A stretch of 64,000 nt of DNA, from contig CAKVLP010000001.1 of assembly GCA_934757825.1 (NCBI GenBank), positions 620,001-684,000 on the forward strand, written 5' to 3'. The position numbers and the translations under genes were made by a program. This DNA comes from an uncultured Clostridia bacterium. Lineage in GTDB: Bacteria > Bacillota > Clostridia > Christensenellales > UBA1242. The notes beneath the pieces are model-generated. The model was not told where the DNA came from. It saw nothing but the letters and a program-made list of their open reading frames with translations, and ran no database searches. This document shows, one piece after another, positions 35,714 through 46,000 of this stretch (the first letter of the stretch is position 1; each line of letters begins with the position of its first letter).

Positions 35714-37366
35714 ATGGCTAGAAGAAGTTTTGAATATTGGAGTGAGGCAGAATTACAAAGATTGCTTGCTGATTTAATGTCAATAAAAAAATCGTCATCG
35801 GATCCAAGATTGCTTAATAATAGGATTCAAGCATTTTGCGATGCTCATCGTGTAGTTCTTGTTGATCCTTCGACGGGAGATTTAAATAAGGACGCAGTTG
35901 TTAGTCTTTTGTCAGATTGCTTGAAAACAACAAATAGAGTTACTGATGCAGGCGCTGATAAGATTACAGGATATAGAGATGAGTTTTTGATCTTGACACA
36001 AAATCTTGATGCTGATCATGCTGTAAATGAGACATTGAGAGAAAAGTACTTCAAGATTTTGGTAAGTGCTACTGACGACACTCTTAATTATGTTGCAGAA
36101 GCAGATTGCGCAAATAGGCTTGGTGAGGCTAACGATAGAAGATTGGGTTACACCTATACTTCTAGGTCTCGTGCACTTCCTGCAAGCGTTGATGAGTTGA
36201 GGGTGGCTTTAACCGAACCTAAATTGGCAACTGGTGGTGCTTTAATCATACCGGTTTCCGATGCGTATGCAACATCAAGTGTTGTTAAACCTGTGGCTGA
36301 AAGACTTTATAAGGCTGCAATTACAAATGGTGTTAAGGTATATACATCAGATCTAGATAAACTTATTGATAAGTACGCCGCATTCAGACAGGCACATCCT
36401 GGCGATGTTGTTGATGATGTTGAGGACTTCTTTAAAGGGGAGAGAGGAAGTTTGGCGACTGACCCAAGAGATGTTACAAAACTTGTTTGGGTTACAAAAC
36501 CTGATAGTCACGGAACAGCTACACCTATTAACGACTTTGCATCTCGTATGGCATATGTTTCCGAAGATCCTACACTTGTTGATCAAAGGATAATTACAAG
36601 AGCAGACCTTACTGCTTTGGACAGAAAGATTGATCAAAAAGAAGCAACATATGCGATAACTCCACCTCTTACTACATCAAACTCGGAGGAGTACACTAGA
36701 AGTCACGGTTTCTTCGCAAGAATTGGTCGTTGGGCTTTGAGGCACCCAGTAGTTGCTGGATTGTTGGTTGCAGCGATTGTTATTGTTCCTGCAATTGCAA
36801 TCAACTCATTCGCATTTTTCAGTTTCTTTGGTGCAAACGTACTAGCAACAGCAGGTTCGCTTGCTGGCATTGGAGCTGGATTTGGAATCGCAAGAGGAAT
36901 AAGTGCAAAATATAGAGAGTTCATATACAATTACGATATTGAAAAGAACTTTGTGAAATCTTTCAAACAAAGAGATAAATACGAACGTCAAATGGAAAGA
37001 TTGACTGATGTATTAGGTCGTGATGGTTCTGGCAACAATGTATTAGATGATATCATTGCTGCGCCAGATGATGCAACCAGGAATGCTGAAATTCAAGCAC
37101 TTAATGCTAAGACAAGAAAGTCTGCTAGCAGAATTGCAAAAACAATGAATAAAATCGATCAGAAAAACCAAAACACAATTGCTACAATTAGAGATTTGAC
37201 TGGTAAAAAGAGAAGCAATGCTAAAACAATGGGTATGGACGCTGCTGCAAGAGATGCTCACGTTGAAGCAGAAACAAAAGGTGTCAATTACGAAGAAGAC
37301 GAGAGAAACAAAATTGATGCTAACGTAAAACATTCTGTTGATAGAATTGGAAGACAAGGAAGATAA
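35714..37366 (+). CDS. Unrecognised 550-residue protein with a central membrane segment
   Basis: No family recognised. Residues 1 to about 330 are soluble and charged. Around 340-390 lie two hydrophobic stretches (PVVAGLLVAAIVIVPAIAI and FFGANVLATAGSLAGIGAGFG), which may cross the membrane. The C-terminal 150 residues are helical and basic, rich in Lys, Arg, Asn and Asp. The start follows GAGGGGG. Codon usage favours A/T-ending codons (GAT, GTT, AAT), unlike the housekeeping genes around it. It has its own strong promoter and terminator. Its function is unknown. Confidence 0.75.
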   Translation: MARRSFEYWSEAELQRLLADLMSIKKSSSDPRLLNNRIQAFCDAHRVVLVDPSTGDLNKDAVVSLLSDCLKTTNRVTDAGADKITGYRDEFLILTQNLDADHAVNETLREKYFKILVSATDDTLNYVAEADCANRLGEANDRRLGYTYTSRSRALPASVDELRVALTEPKLATGGALIIPVSDAYATSSVVKPVAERLYKAAITNGVKVYTSDLDKLIDKYAAFRQAHPGDVVDDVEDFFKGERGSLATDPRDVTKLVWVTKPDSHGTATPINDFASRMAYVSEDPTLVDQRIITRADLTALDRKIDQKEATYAITPPLTTSNSEEYTRSHGFFARIGRWALRHPVVAGLLVAAIVIVPAIAINSFAFFSFFGANVLATAGSLAGIGAGFGIARGISAKYREFIYNYDIEKNFVKSFKQRDKYERQMERLTDVLGRDGSGNNVLDDIIAAPDDATRNAEIQALNAKTRKSASRIAKTMNKIDQKNQNTIATIRDLTGKKRSNAKTMGMDAAARDAHVEAETKGVNYEEDERNKIDANVKHSVDRIGRQGR

Positions 37367-37393
37367 TTTACCGAATTTAAATATTAGCTAAAT

Positions 37394-37425
37394 AAAAAAG
37401 TCGTAAAGTTTGTTACGGCTTTTTT
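37394..37425 (+). terminator. Terminator after the gene at 35714
   Basis: Stem AAAAAAGTCGTAA / TTACGGCTTTTTT with one G-U pair. Confidence 0.78.
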
Positions 37426-37555
37426 ATTTTTTTGATGCTGTTGTCCACCTTATAATAATTTCTACAAATTGGAACAAAAAAAATCGCGAGGAGGGTTGCA
37501 TTTGGCTTGCAATAAATATCTTAAAAATATATAATAATATTTAGGAGAATATACA

Positions 37556-38464
37556 ATGGATAACTTCGGCGATAAGAAAATAAATATCTTTGGTTTTAAG
37601 TTCAAACTTAAAAACTTTATACTTACTATCACGGTGGCGCTTGCCGTGCTTTTAGTGTTACTGCTCGTGGATATGTTTGTGACTGATGTGAGTTGGTATG
37701 GTGTTATAATTGGCACCGGATTTTTGGTTGCGCTTGTTATGGCGTGCCAACTCTGCGGGGAGCGGGGCTTAAATAGCGATTTTCCTTACGATTTGATATT
37801 GTGGGTGTTTCCGCTATCGCTTATCGGGGCGCGCACATACTATGTTTTGTGTTCGCTAGACGAGTTTAGTTCGTTTTGGGAAATGTGCGCTATTTGGAAC
37901 GGCGGAATGGCTATCTATGGCGGAATTATAGGCGGGCTAATAGGGCTTGTGATATGCTGTCTTATCAAGAAGAAAGACATTGTCGCCACTATGGACGTGG
38001 CTGCGCCATGTTTGATACTTGCGCAAGCAATTGGGCGCTGGGGCAACTTTGTTAATCAAGAAGTGTACGGATTTGAGGTTACAAACAAGGCTTGGCAGTG
38101 GTTCCCAGTTTGCGTGCATATCACTAAAAACGGAATGGATAGTTGGCACCTTGCGACATTCTTCTATGAGAGTGTCCTAAATGTGATAGGGTGCATAATT
38201 CTGCTTGTTTTGATAAGAAAAGTAAAACTAAAAGGGATTGTTGCGTCGTCGTATTTGATTTTCTACGGCATTGTGAGATTTTTCCTTGAAGGGCTAAGGG
38301 TTAATAGTTACATATTATTTATTCCTGGCACAAATTTCCCAGTATCTCAGGCTGTAAGTTTGGCCATAATTTTGATAGGTGTAGTATGGATGTGCTACAT
38401 ACTTATTAAAAATGGTCGAAAACATGAAAAAAACAACGATTTACAGACTCCTAGTAACTCTTAA
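37556..38464 (+). CDS. lgt: Prolipoprotein diacylglyceryl transferase
   Basis: Integral membrane enzyme that adds diacylglycerol to the lipobox Cys of prelipoproteins. The 302-residue protein has an N-terminal extension, several spans, and the family blocks WNGGMAIYGGIIGG, the signature QAIGRWGNFVNQEVYG, a YES motif in LATFFYESVLN, and VRFFLEGLRVNS. The ATG follows TAGGAGAA. It is the first gene of a group with an uncharacterised membrane protein and a DivIVA-like protein. The nearby lspA at 49900 would process its products. Confidence 0.94.
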   Translation: MDNFGDKKINIFGFKFKLKNFILTITVALAVLLVLLLVDMFVTDVSWYGVIIGTGFLVALVMACQLCGERGLNSDFPYDLILWVFPLSLIGARTYYVLCSLDEFSSFWEMCAIWNGGMAIYGGIIGGLIGLVICCLIKKKDIVATMDVAAPCLILAQAIGRWGNFVNQEVYGFEVTNKAWQWFPVCVHITKNGMDSWHLATFFYESVLNVIGCIILLVLIRKVKLKGIVASSYLIFYGIVRFFLEGLRVNSYILFIPGTNFPVSQAVSLAIILIGVVWMCYILIKNGRKHEKNNDLQTPSNS

Positions 38465-38930
38465 TTTCTTAATATTTGCGGTGGCATTCGCCCTTGTGTG
38501 GGCATATGACTCACGATTTGGAATTTCTACATTATGGTTTCCAATGCTTCTTTGGACGATAAGCGTGTCGTTGTCCATTAAATTTATGCTGTTTCGAAGC
38601 GAGAATTTTTTGTGGTTTGCGCTATATTTGTTACTTACGGGAGTGTATTTTCTCCTATCAAACGCGCTTAATTTATCAAGCAGTTTGTGGCCAACATATG
38701 TGTTAATTCCGTTTTGGGTTAGTGCGTTTATGGCGTCGGCATACAGAAGTCTATGGCACACGTGCCTATCAATTGCATTTTTGTTTTTGGGCGCTCCGCT
38801 GTTTCTAATATCGTTTGGACTGCTTAATGTTTGGTGGTTTTTGATTGTGTATGCAACATCGCTGGTATTTGGATTTTTCTGTATCAATTTTGTATATAAT
38901 TTGTTGAGAGGTGTATATGGTAAAGTTTGA
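38424..38930 (+). CDS. Small polytopic membrane protein, unrecognised
   Basis: 168 residues, about five hydrophobic spans and very few charged residues; no family is recognised. The start is uncertain: the ATG at 38424 (MKKTTIYRLL, a more usual membrane-protein start) or the ATG at 38412. Either overlaps the end of lgt. It overlaps the following DivIVA-like gene by 14 bases, so it is probably co-expressed with both. Confidence 0.68.
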   Translation: MKKTTIYRLLVTLNFLIFAVAFALVWAYDSRFGISTLWFPMLLWTISVSLSIKFMLFRSENFLWFALYLLLTGVYFLLSNALNLSSSLWPTYVLIPFWVSAFMASAYRSLWHTCLSIAFLFLGAPLFLISFGLLNVWWFLIVYATSLVFGFFCINFVYNLLRGVYGKV

Positions 38931-39711
38931 CATTGACAAAAAAGGCTACGACATAGATCAAGTTGAAAATTATATCAACAATCTTAGCCTAAAATACGAG
39001 GAAAAATTGGCGGAACAAAAAGACCGCGTTTTTACTATGCGCAACGAACTTGAAGTGTTAAAAAACCGTTTGGAAGCGTATCAAAATAAAGACAATCAGA
39101 TTTCGCAAGCATTATATTTTGCAGTTGAAAAGGCGGGTCAGATTGAAAATAGCGCCAGAAAATTATACGACCTTGAAATAAAGAGAGTAAACATCTTGTA
39201 TGAGAGGTGGGGGATACTTATAGACGAACTTGAAAAGAATTACGGCAGACAAAACTTAGACGAGAGAGTACTTAAAATGATAGACGAGTTTAGAAGCGGG
39301 CTAGAAAGCGTAATGGCTCAAAACAATAACATCGCAAACTCGAATATCAAACAAGAGCTAAAAGAGAATAGCGATAATTACATAAAAAATTTGCTTAACA
39401 AAATGGATTATATCATCAACGACAAACCTAAGAAAAAAGCAGAGCAAAAAAAGAAAGAGGACGAAAAAGAAAACATCGGCAGTAGGCTAAAACTGCTAAG
39501 TTCAAAACTTGACGGCAAGAGCGCCGAAAACTACTTAAACGATGAAAAAGAACTTGAAAGTAGTGCATATAGCAAAAACTTTTTCAGCAAAAAAACCGCT
39601 CAACCAGAGGAGGGTTTCAGCCTAGAAGAAGCGCTAAATCCTAAGGAAGATTTGGAAGAGATTATGAAAGCATTTGACTTTTTCAATAAGCCAAACGAAA
39701 ATGCAAACTAG
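38917..39711 (+). CDS. DivIVA-like coiled-coil protein
   Basis: 264 residues from the ATG at 38917, which follows GAGAGGTG; a start at 38911 is possible. The N-terminus VKFDIDKKGYDIDQVENYINNLSLKYEEKLAEQKDR resembles the DivIVA/GpsB start (F....GYd..eVd.fl), followed by a coiled coil to about residue 130 and a low-complexity acidic/Lys tail. DivIVA proteins gather at poles or division sites through membrane curvature. The C-terminal part is not conserved, so the precise role is open. It may link membrane biogenesis genes with division. Confidence 0.72.
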   Translation: MVKFDIDKKGYDIDQVENYINNLSLKYEEKLAEQKDRVFTMRNELEVLKNRLEAYQNKDNQISQALYFAVEKAGQIENSARKLYDLEIKRVNILYERWGILIDELEKNYGRQNLDERVLKMIDEFRSGLESVMAQNNNIANSNIKQELKENSDNYIKNLLNKMDYIINDKPKKKAEQKKKEDEKENIGSRLKLLSSKLDGKSAENYLNDEKELESSAYSKNFFSKKTAQPEEGFSLEEALNPKEDLEEIMKAFDFFNKPNENAN

Positions 39712-39769
39712 CGCTAAATAAAGCCAAATAATCAAGTTTTGCATAGCACATAAGAAGAGGAGGAAATAT

Positions 39770-40444
39770 ATGTTTCCAATAACCAAAAATTGGTACAACC
39801 TATTAAGTGCCGAACTAAATAGTCAGAAGTTTTCGGATTTCTCAAAATGGTTAAATGAGGAGTACAACACGACCACAGTTTATCCAAAACCCGAGAATGT
39901 GTTTAATGCTCTTAACCTTGTGCCATTTAAAGATGTTAAGGTGGTCATAATTGGTCAAGACCCATATCACGGCGTAAATCAAGCGCACGGTTTGTCGTTT
40001 TCGGTTGAGAAGGACGTGGATATTCCGCCGTCTTTAAGGAATATCTATAAGGAACTTCACGACGATGTTGGGACTTACATTCCAAACAATGGAAACCTTA
40101 CAAAATGGGCAAAACAGGGAGTGCTTATGTTAAACTCAGTTTTGACCGTGAGAGCGGGGCACCCAAATAGCCACAAGGGAAAAGGCTGGGAACAGATTAC
40201 TGGCAAAATAATTGACCTACTTAATCATAGAGAAGATCCAGTGGTGTTTTTGTTGTGGGGCGCCAACGCAAGAGCGCTTTGCAAAAACATAGCGCCACAA
40301 CATCTTGTTTTGACCGCGTCGCACCCAAGCCCAATGTCTGCCAATCAAGGTGGTTGGTTTGGCTGTAAGCATTTTAGCAAAACAAACGACTTTTTAAAGT
40401 CTATCGGCAAAACCCCAATCGACTGGCAAATAGAAAATATTTAG
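39770..40444 (+). CDS. ung: Uracil-DNA glycosylase
   Basis: Removes uracil from DNA. The 224-residue protein has VVIIGQDPYHGVNQAHGLSFSV (catalytic Asp in GQDPYH), VLMLNSVLTVR, and the C-terminal HPSP motif (TASHPSPMS). It is of normal length. The start follows GAGGAGG. A separate unit between the DivIVA-like gene and a DUF2726 gene. Confidence 0.96.
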   Translation: MFPITKNWYNLLSAELNSQKFSDFSKWLNEEYNTTTVYPKPENVFNALNLVPFKDVKVVIIGQDPYHGVNQAHGLSFSVEKDVDIPPSLRNIYKELHDDVGTYIPNNGNLTKWAKQGVLMLNSVLTVRAGHPNSHKGKGWEQITGKIIDLLNHREDPVVFLLWGANARALCKNIAPQHLVLTASHPSPMSANQGGWFGCKHFSKTNDFLKSIGKTPIDWQIENI

Positions 40445-40496
40445 TACTATGCAAAAGTGAATTTTTGTGCTATACTAGGGAAGTAGGAGAGAATTT

Positions 40497-41084
40497 ATGA
40501 TTAGATTTTTGGGAGAGGGAATACTTGACACTATTATTCCAATATTGATACTTGTAGTGTGCTTCGCAATAGCGCTTATTGTGTACATAAATTTGCGAAA
40601 ACGCACGAATCCGGATAAAAACTTGGCACAAAAGTTGGGCAAGGGTGCACCTGAGGTGGAACTTAATAAAACATATGTGACGCCCGAAGAAATGAAAGTT
40701 TTGGAGTGTATTCATAAGGCGCTTCCTAAAGATTTTATTGCGTTTCCAAGAGTAGGTGTAAATCAGATTGTGTCGCCAACCAAAAACTTGGTTGCTTACA
40801 ATGCAATATTGTCAAAATACGTGGACATATGCGTGTTTTTTAGGAAAACAATGGAACCCGTGCTAGTGATTGACCTTGTTTGGGATAACGCTGTAAAACA
40901 ACAGTTTAAGATTATGGACGAAAATGTTGTGGCGGTTATAAAAACGGTTAAATTAAAAACTGTGCCAATTAAAATTGAGCCAGCATACGATATTAGTGAA
41001 CTTAGAAAAAAACTTCTTGGTGCGCTTCCAGACAAAATGGTGGCAATGCTTAAAAAGGATTACATTGAGGGCGAAAATAAATAG
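40497..41084 (+). CDS. DUF2726-like membrane-anchored protein
   Basis: 195 residues. An N-terminal membrane segment (IIPILILVVCFAIALIVYINLR) is followed by a cytoplasmic domain of about 150 residues with ECIHKALPKDFIAFPRVGVNQI and YVDICVFF, the pattern of DUF2726, which resembles nuclease-like folds. I cannot see a complete nuclease motif. The ATG follows TAGGAGAG. Seven bases separate it from the next gene. Confidence 0.7.
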   Translation: MIRFLGEGILDTIIPILILVVCFAIALIVYINLRKRTNPDKNLAQKLGKGAPEVELNKTYVTPEEMKVLECIHKALPKDFIAFPRVGVNQIVSPTKNLVAYNAILSKYVDICVFFRKTMEPVLVIDLVWDNAVKQQFKIMDENVVAVIKTVKLKTVPIKIEPAYDISELRKKLLGALPDKMVAMLKKDYIEGENK

Positions 41085-41092
41085 GAGAAATT

Positions 41093-41347
41093 ATGGAAAA
41101 AATATGCCAAAGTTGTGGAATGCCAATGGTAAATAAAGACCAATTGGGCACAAACAAAGACGGCTCTTTAAACGAGTTATATTGCAAATATTGCTATGAA
41201 AACGGCGAGTTTGTCGACGATGTGTCAATGGAGGAGTATATAGATATGTGCTCTCGGTTTGGAGCCCAGGCGGGTATGACAAACGAAGAGATGAGACGCT
41301 TTTGCGAAAAATTGTTTCCGACTTTAAAGAGATGGAATAAAAAATAA
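41093..41347 (+). CDS. Zinc-ribbon domain protein
   Basis: 84 residues with CQSCGMPM...CKYCYENGEFVD, then an acidic helix with the sequence EEMRRFCEKLFPTLKRW; this is the putative zinc-ribbon family (PF12674 type), small proteins of unknown role in Bacillota. The ATG follows TAGGAG. A terminator follows. Confidence 0.85.
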   Translation: MEKICQSCGMPMVNKDQLGTNKDGSLNELYCKYCYENGEFVDDVSMEEYIDMCSRFGAQAGMTNEEMRRFCEKLFPTLKRWNKK

Positions 41348-41371
41348 CACCTTAAAACTAAGGTGTTTTTT
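41346..41371 (+). terminator. Terminator after the zinc-ribbon gene
   Basis: Stem AACACCTT / AAGGTGTT with six T. Confidence 0.8.
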
Positions 41372-41460
41372 CTTTAAAGGTTTAAAAAATTAAAAAAAGT
41401 TCTTAAAATGTGCTAATAAATCCATTTAATGCTTTTAATTAGAAAAAAGTGCACAAAAAA

Positions 41461-41728
41461 ACCGCACATCCATTTTCGATGGGGTAAGAGTAATCCGAAT
41501 AAGTATCTAGACTCCTTTAAAGCTACCTTATGGCACACGCTTAAATCTATTTAATGCTGCTGTCTTCCGACCCTGACATGGTTCGTAGCAAAACGTTGCA
41601 CAAGACCTTAAATTCAACATCCAGATAAATATTCTAAAATTATCCTACCTTACACCTAGAATGGCATTCGGCCCTGCATATAGTGGGTTTCAGGAATAGG
41701 GCACCACTAGCTCCCCGCCTAGTACGGT
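41461..41728 (-). ncRNA. ffs: Signal recognition particle RNA, large Bacillus type
   Basis: Read on the minus strand, the 5' part contains GGGGAGCTAGTGGTGCCC and a ...GCAGGGCCGAAT... segment, the Alu-type domain of the Bacillota SRP RNA. The S domain shows ACCATGTCAGG, GTCGGAAGAC and AGCAGCA, the Ffh-binding loops with a GGAA tetraloop. The 5' end ACCGTA pairs with the 3' end TGCGGT, giving about 268 bases. The promoter at 41736-41764 places the start near 41728. The Alu domain is typical of Bacillota and absent from most Gram-negative SRP RNAs. Confidence 0.92.
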
Positions 41729-41735
41729 ATTTTGT

Positions 41736-41764
41736 ATTATAACCCATATTGCGTGCATTTGCAA
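41736..41764 (-). promoter_or_regulatory. Promoter of the SRP RNA
   Basis: On the minus strand: TTGCAA, a 17-base spacer and TATAAT, with the expected start about 8 bases before the stem of the RNA. Confidence 0.85.
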
Positions 41765-41965
41765 GTGTTTTAAGTTTTGCTTATGAAAATTTAACTGAAA
41801 ATGTTGTTGTTTTGCAAATTTCAATTGGGTTAAGCGTCAAAAAAACAAATTTTTCTACAAAACATCGTAATTGCCAATTTTGAAAATGATACATAAAATA
41901 AGTTGGAAAAACCTATAAAAAGTGATAAAATTTAGACAGCAAAGAAAATCTTTAAGGAAATTTAT

Positions 41966-42700
41966 ATGAAGATAAGCACTAATAGTTCGCAAAACGCGTA
42001 CAGATTTATTAACGCATACAATAAAATAGAGTCTGGGTTAAGGGCTCAAAACAACTTTGGCACATCGGTCACATACTCCGAGGCGGTTAGGCGCGCTAGC
42101 CGAAACAACAGTATTGTTAGAAAATATGAGGACGACCTAATAAGTTATGGAATGCTTAGAAACGCAATTGTGCACAATTCCAACGATCAATATGTTATCG
42201 CTGAGCCTTTTGATGAGGTGGTTGCCGACTACGAGCACATCGCAAAACTTATTTGCACGCCACCGCTTGCAATCAACACGTCTTGTGTAAAACAAGTCAA
42301 GTGTGTCGACGCAAAAATCAGCCTAGAACAAGCCATTATTTATATAAGTAAAACCGGTTATAGCAGTTTTCCAGTGTATAGCGACGGAATGCTAGTTGGG
42401 GTTGCTAATTCTAGCAAAATCACGCAAGAAATAGGCAAACACCTTGCAAATGGCGAGGACATTAAAAGTCTGTTATCAATGAAAATAGGCGACGTCGTGA
42501 AACACGTAGGCGAGGAGACTTTTTACACTATTGTCGACAAAAATGTTACAATAGACAAGGTGCTAAATTTGTTTGCCGAAAACAGAAAACTTGCCGTTGT
42601 GCTTGTTACTCCTAGGGGAAGCCTAGTAGAAGTTCCAATCGGAATTATTGTTGTGTCCGACATTTTGGAAATCAACAAAGTTTTAGATGATTACAAATAG
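41966..42700 (+). CDS. CBS-domain-like protein
   Basis: 244 residues. The N-terminal 100 residues are helical (QNAYRFINAYNKIESGLRAQ, and LRNAIVHNSND, a possible HEPN-like turn). From about 105 the protein carries two CBS-like repeats: ISLEQAIIYISKTGYSSFPVYSDGMLVGVANSSKI and a second around VTIDKVLNLFAENRKLAVVLVTPRGSLVEVPIGIIVVSDIL. CBS pairs bind adenosyl ligands. No catalytic part is attached, so this may be a small regulator. The start follows TTAAGGAAA. A promoter and T-box for ileS follow. Confidence 0.72.
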   Translation: MKISTNSSQNAYRFINAYNKIESGLRAQNNFGTSVTYSEAVRRASRNNSIVRKYEDDLISYGMLRNAIVHNSNDQYVIAEPFDEVVADYEHIAKLICTPPLAINTSCVKQVKCVDAKISLEQAIIYISKTGYSSFPVYSDGMLVGVANSSKITQEIGKHLANGEDIKSLLSMKIGDVVKHVGEETFYTIVDKNVTIDKVLNLFAENRKLAVVLVTPRGSLVEVPIGIIVVSDILEINKVLDDYK

Positions 42701-42702
42701 AC

Positions 42703-42732
42703 TTGACAACCATTGAGATGTGGTATTATAAT
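42703..42732 (+). promoter_or_regulatory. Promoter of the ileS T-box unit
   Basis: TTGACA at 42703-42708, an 18-base spacer, and TATAAT at 42727-42732. Confidence 0.78.
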
Positions 42733-42749
42733 TAAATCAGTTTAATATC

Positions 42750-42995
42750 AAATGCGACGATAAAGGACACGTTTTGTCGGGCGAGGCTTTGTAGAGAGCG
42801 GGTGGCTGGTGAAAACCCGTAGCAGACCCTTCAAAATATCACCTTTTAGCAGAGCAGACGAAATAATAGTAATTTGCTACGGGCGTTTCCCGTTATCGAA
42901 ACCGTATGTGATGGCATATTGTTATAAGTGGTTAAATGCTTGTTTTTTAAGTGTTTCTTATAACACATAAAAACAAGTTTTTTTTGTTTTTAATA
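42750..42995 (+). ncRNA. T-box riboswitch, isoleucine specifier
   Basis: The leader before ileS contains GAGAGCGGGTGGCTGGTGAAAACCCG (Stem I), then ATC immediately before ACC, an isoleucine specifier, and GGGCGTTTCCCGTTATCG (Stem III region). The antiterminator helix can be drawn as GTTATAAG / CTTATAAC around a bulge with TGGT, which would pair with the ACCA end of tRNA-Ile. The competing terminator is CTTGTTTTT / AAAAACAAG with a long T-run. Uncharged tRNA-Ile should allow ileS transcription. The antiterminator does not show the usual AGGGTGGTACCGCG. Confidence 0.85.
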
Positions 42996-43029
42996 TGTCC
43001 TAAAAATTAAACAAAAGGAGAAAAAACAA

Positions 43030-46000
43030 ATGTATAAAAAAGTAGATGCAAATTTAAATTTTCCAAATGAGGAGCAAGAAGTACTTAATTTTTGGCGCGA
43101 AAACGACGTAAAAAAGCAGTGTATGTCGCGAAATATTGGCGCTAAGAGGTTTAATTTTTATGAGGGACCTCCAACTGCAAACGGCGTTCCACATTCCGGT
43201 CACGTTTTGACAAGAGCACTAAAAGACGTTTTCACAAGATACAAATCAATGCAAGGATTTTTCGTGCCTCGAAAGGGTGGCTGGGACACTCACGGTCTTC
43301 CAGTAGAACTTTCGGTGGAAAAAGAACTGGGCATTTCTGGCAAACAACAAATCGAAGAATATGGCGTGGAGAAGTTTATAAAACGCTGTAAAGACGACGT
43401 TTGGAAATACGTAGATATTTGGAAAGAGTTTTCCGACCGTGTTGGATATTTTGTAAATATGGAAGACGATTACTATGTGACTTATTATGATAATTATATC
43501 GAGAGCGTGTGGTGGGCTTTAAAAGAAATGGACAAAAAAGGGCTACTTTACAAGGGCTATAAGATTTTGCCTAGTTGCCCACGTTGCGGAACGGCACTTA
43601 GTTCGCACGAATTAGCGCAAGGATATGAAGACCGCAAAGACACCACAGTTGTTGCGAAATTTAAAAGCGTGGACGAGCCTGACACATACTTCCTTGCTTG
43701 GACAACAACTCCTTGGACACTTCCTTCCAACATCGCACTTTGCGTAAATGCAAACGAGGATTATGTAAAACTAAGCGCGTTTGGTGAAAAATATATCCTA
43801 GCAAAAGCACTTGTAGGTGCGCATTTTAAGGACGGGGAATACGAGATCCTTGACACCTTTAAGGGTAAAACATTAGAGTTTAAAAAATATGTTCCGCTAT
43901 TTGACTTTGTTGGCGAAAAGGAGGCTAGCAAGGGCTATTACGTTACTTGCGACGATTATGTAACATTGACCGACGGTACCGGAATTGTTCACATCGCCCC
44001 AGCATTTGGTGAGGACGACTCAAAAGTGGGTAGAAAATACAATCTTCCATTTATCCAATTGGTTAATAAGTATGGCAAATTCACCGAAAATTGCGGTAAA
44101 TATGCTGGCGAGGACGTGTTTAGTAAAAACGACGAAATCGTAGAAGACTTGCGTGCTGTAGGAAAAGTGTTTAAATCCCAAAAACACGTGCATAGTTATC
44201 CACATTGCTGGCGCTGTCACAGCCCACTTATCTACTTTGCAAGAAGTAGTTGGTTTGTGAAAACCACCGCGCTAAGACACGATATGGTAAAAAATAACAA
44301 CACAGTTAATTGGTTGCCAGATAGCGTTAAAAACGGACGTATGGGCAATTTCCTTGAAAACAACATAGACTGGTGTTTAAGCCGTGACAGATATTGGGGT
44401 ACACCGCTTCCAGTTTGGATGTGTGAATGTGGACATTATCACGTTATGGGGAGCAAGGCTGAATTAAAAGAACTTTGCCATGTTGATGGTGATATCGAAC
44501 TTCATAAGCCATATGTTGATGCGCTTACTATGATTTGTCCAAAATGTGGCAAGCCTATGCACCGCGAGCCAGAAGTTATCGACTGTTGGTTTGATTCGGG
44601 AAGTATGCCATTTGCCCAACATCATTATCCTTTTGAAAATAGGGAATTATTTAAAGAGAGTTTCCCAGCACAGTTTATTTCCGAGGGAATTGACCAAACT
44701 CGTGGCTGGTTTTATGCGCTTCAAGCAATTTCCACAGCGCTATTTAACAAGAGCCCATATGAGACTTGTATTGCTAACGGAATGGTTGTGGACGAGCAGG
44801 GCAGAAAACTTAGTAAGAGCCTCGGAAACTATGTTCCACCTATGGAAATGCTTAGCAAGATGGGCGCCGACCCAGTAAGATGGACTTTCTATACTGGAAG
44901 CCAACCTTGGAACAACTTAATTTTGACCGAAAACACAGTAAGCGAAAGCCAGAAAAAATACTTTGGCACACTTTGGAATACCTATGCTTTCTATGTGCTT
45001 TACGCTGACATTGATAATTTTGACCCTACAAAATATTCGCTTAAAGATTGCGAATTGTCGGTTATGGACAAGTGGATTTTGAGCGAACTAAACAAACTTA
45101 TTGAATATGTTTGTAGCGAACTTGATAAGTTCCATGTAACCGAGAGTAGTAGAGCAATGGAAGAGTTTGTTGACAAACTTTCCAATTGGTACGTAAGACT
45201 TTGCAGAAAGAGATATTGGGGCGAGGGATTTAGCGACGACAAAAAATCGGCATATATGACCCTTTACACAGTGTTGTCTACTTACGCAAAATTATCGGCA
45301 CCATTTACGCCATTTATGAGCGAAACAATTTATCAAAACATCGTGCGCCGATTTGACAAAAACGCCCCAGTGAGCGTGCATTTGAGTGATTATCCGGTGG
45401 CAGATAAAAAGATGATAGATAAGCGTCTTGACGAGCAAATGAATTTAGCGAGAGTATACACCGAACTTGGCAGAAGCGCTAGAAACTTGTCGGGAATCAA
45501 AAACCGTCAACCTCTTGGCGAGTTGTATTTGACGGACGCAAACAACAAGACCAATTTGCCAGCAAATATTGTTCAAATTTTGAAAGATGAGTTGAATGTT
45601 AAGAAAGTTATGCAACACGAGGATTTGTCTAAGTTTGTAAATTACACCTTAAAACCACAACTAAAAACAATTGGACCTAAATATGGCAAAAAACTTAACG
45701 CAATCCGCGAATTCTTGACAACTTGCAACGCAATGGAAGTTGTGAAAACAGTTGAGAGTGGCGAAGTATTTAAGACCACAATCGACGGCGAAGAAGTAGA
45801 ATTTGCAAAAGAGGATTTGCTAATAAGCGTAAGTCAAAAAGAGGGTTATGCGTCGGCTACCGACGGCAATGTTGCTGTTATCCTTGACACACATTTGACC
45901 CAAGAACTTTTGGAAGAGGGCGTGTACCGCGAATTTGTAAGCAAAGTTCAAAACTTAAGAAAATCGTCGGGGTACGTTGTAACCGATAGGATTTATATTG

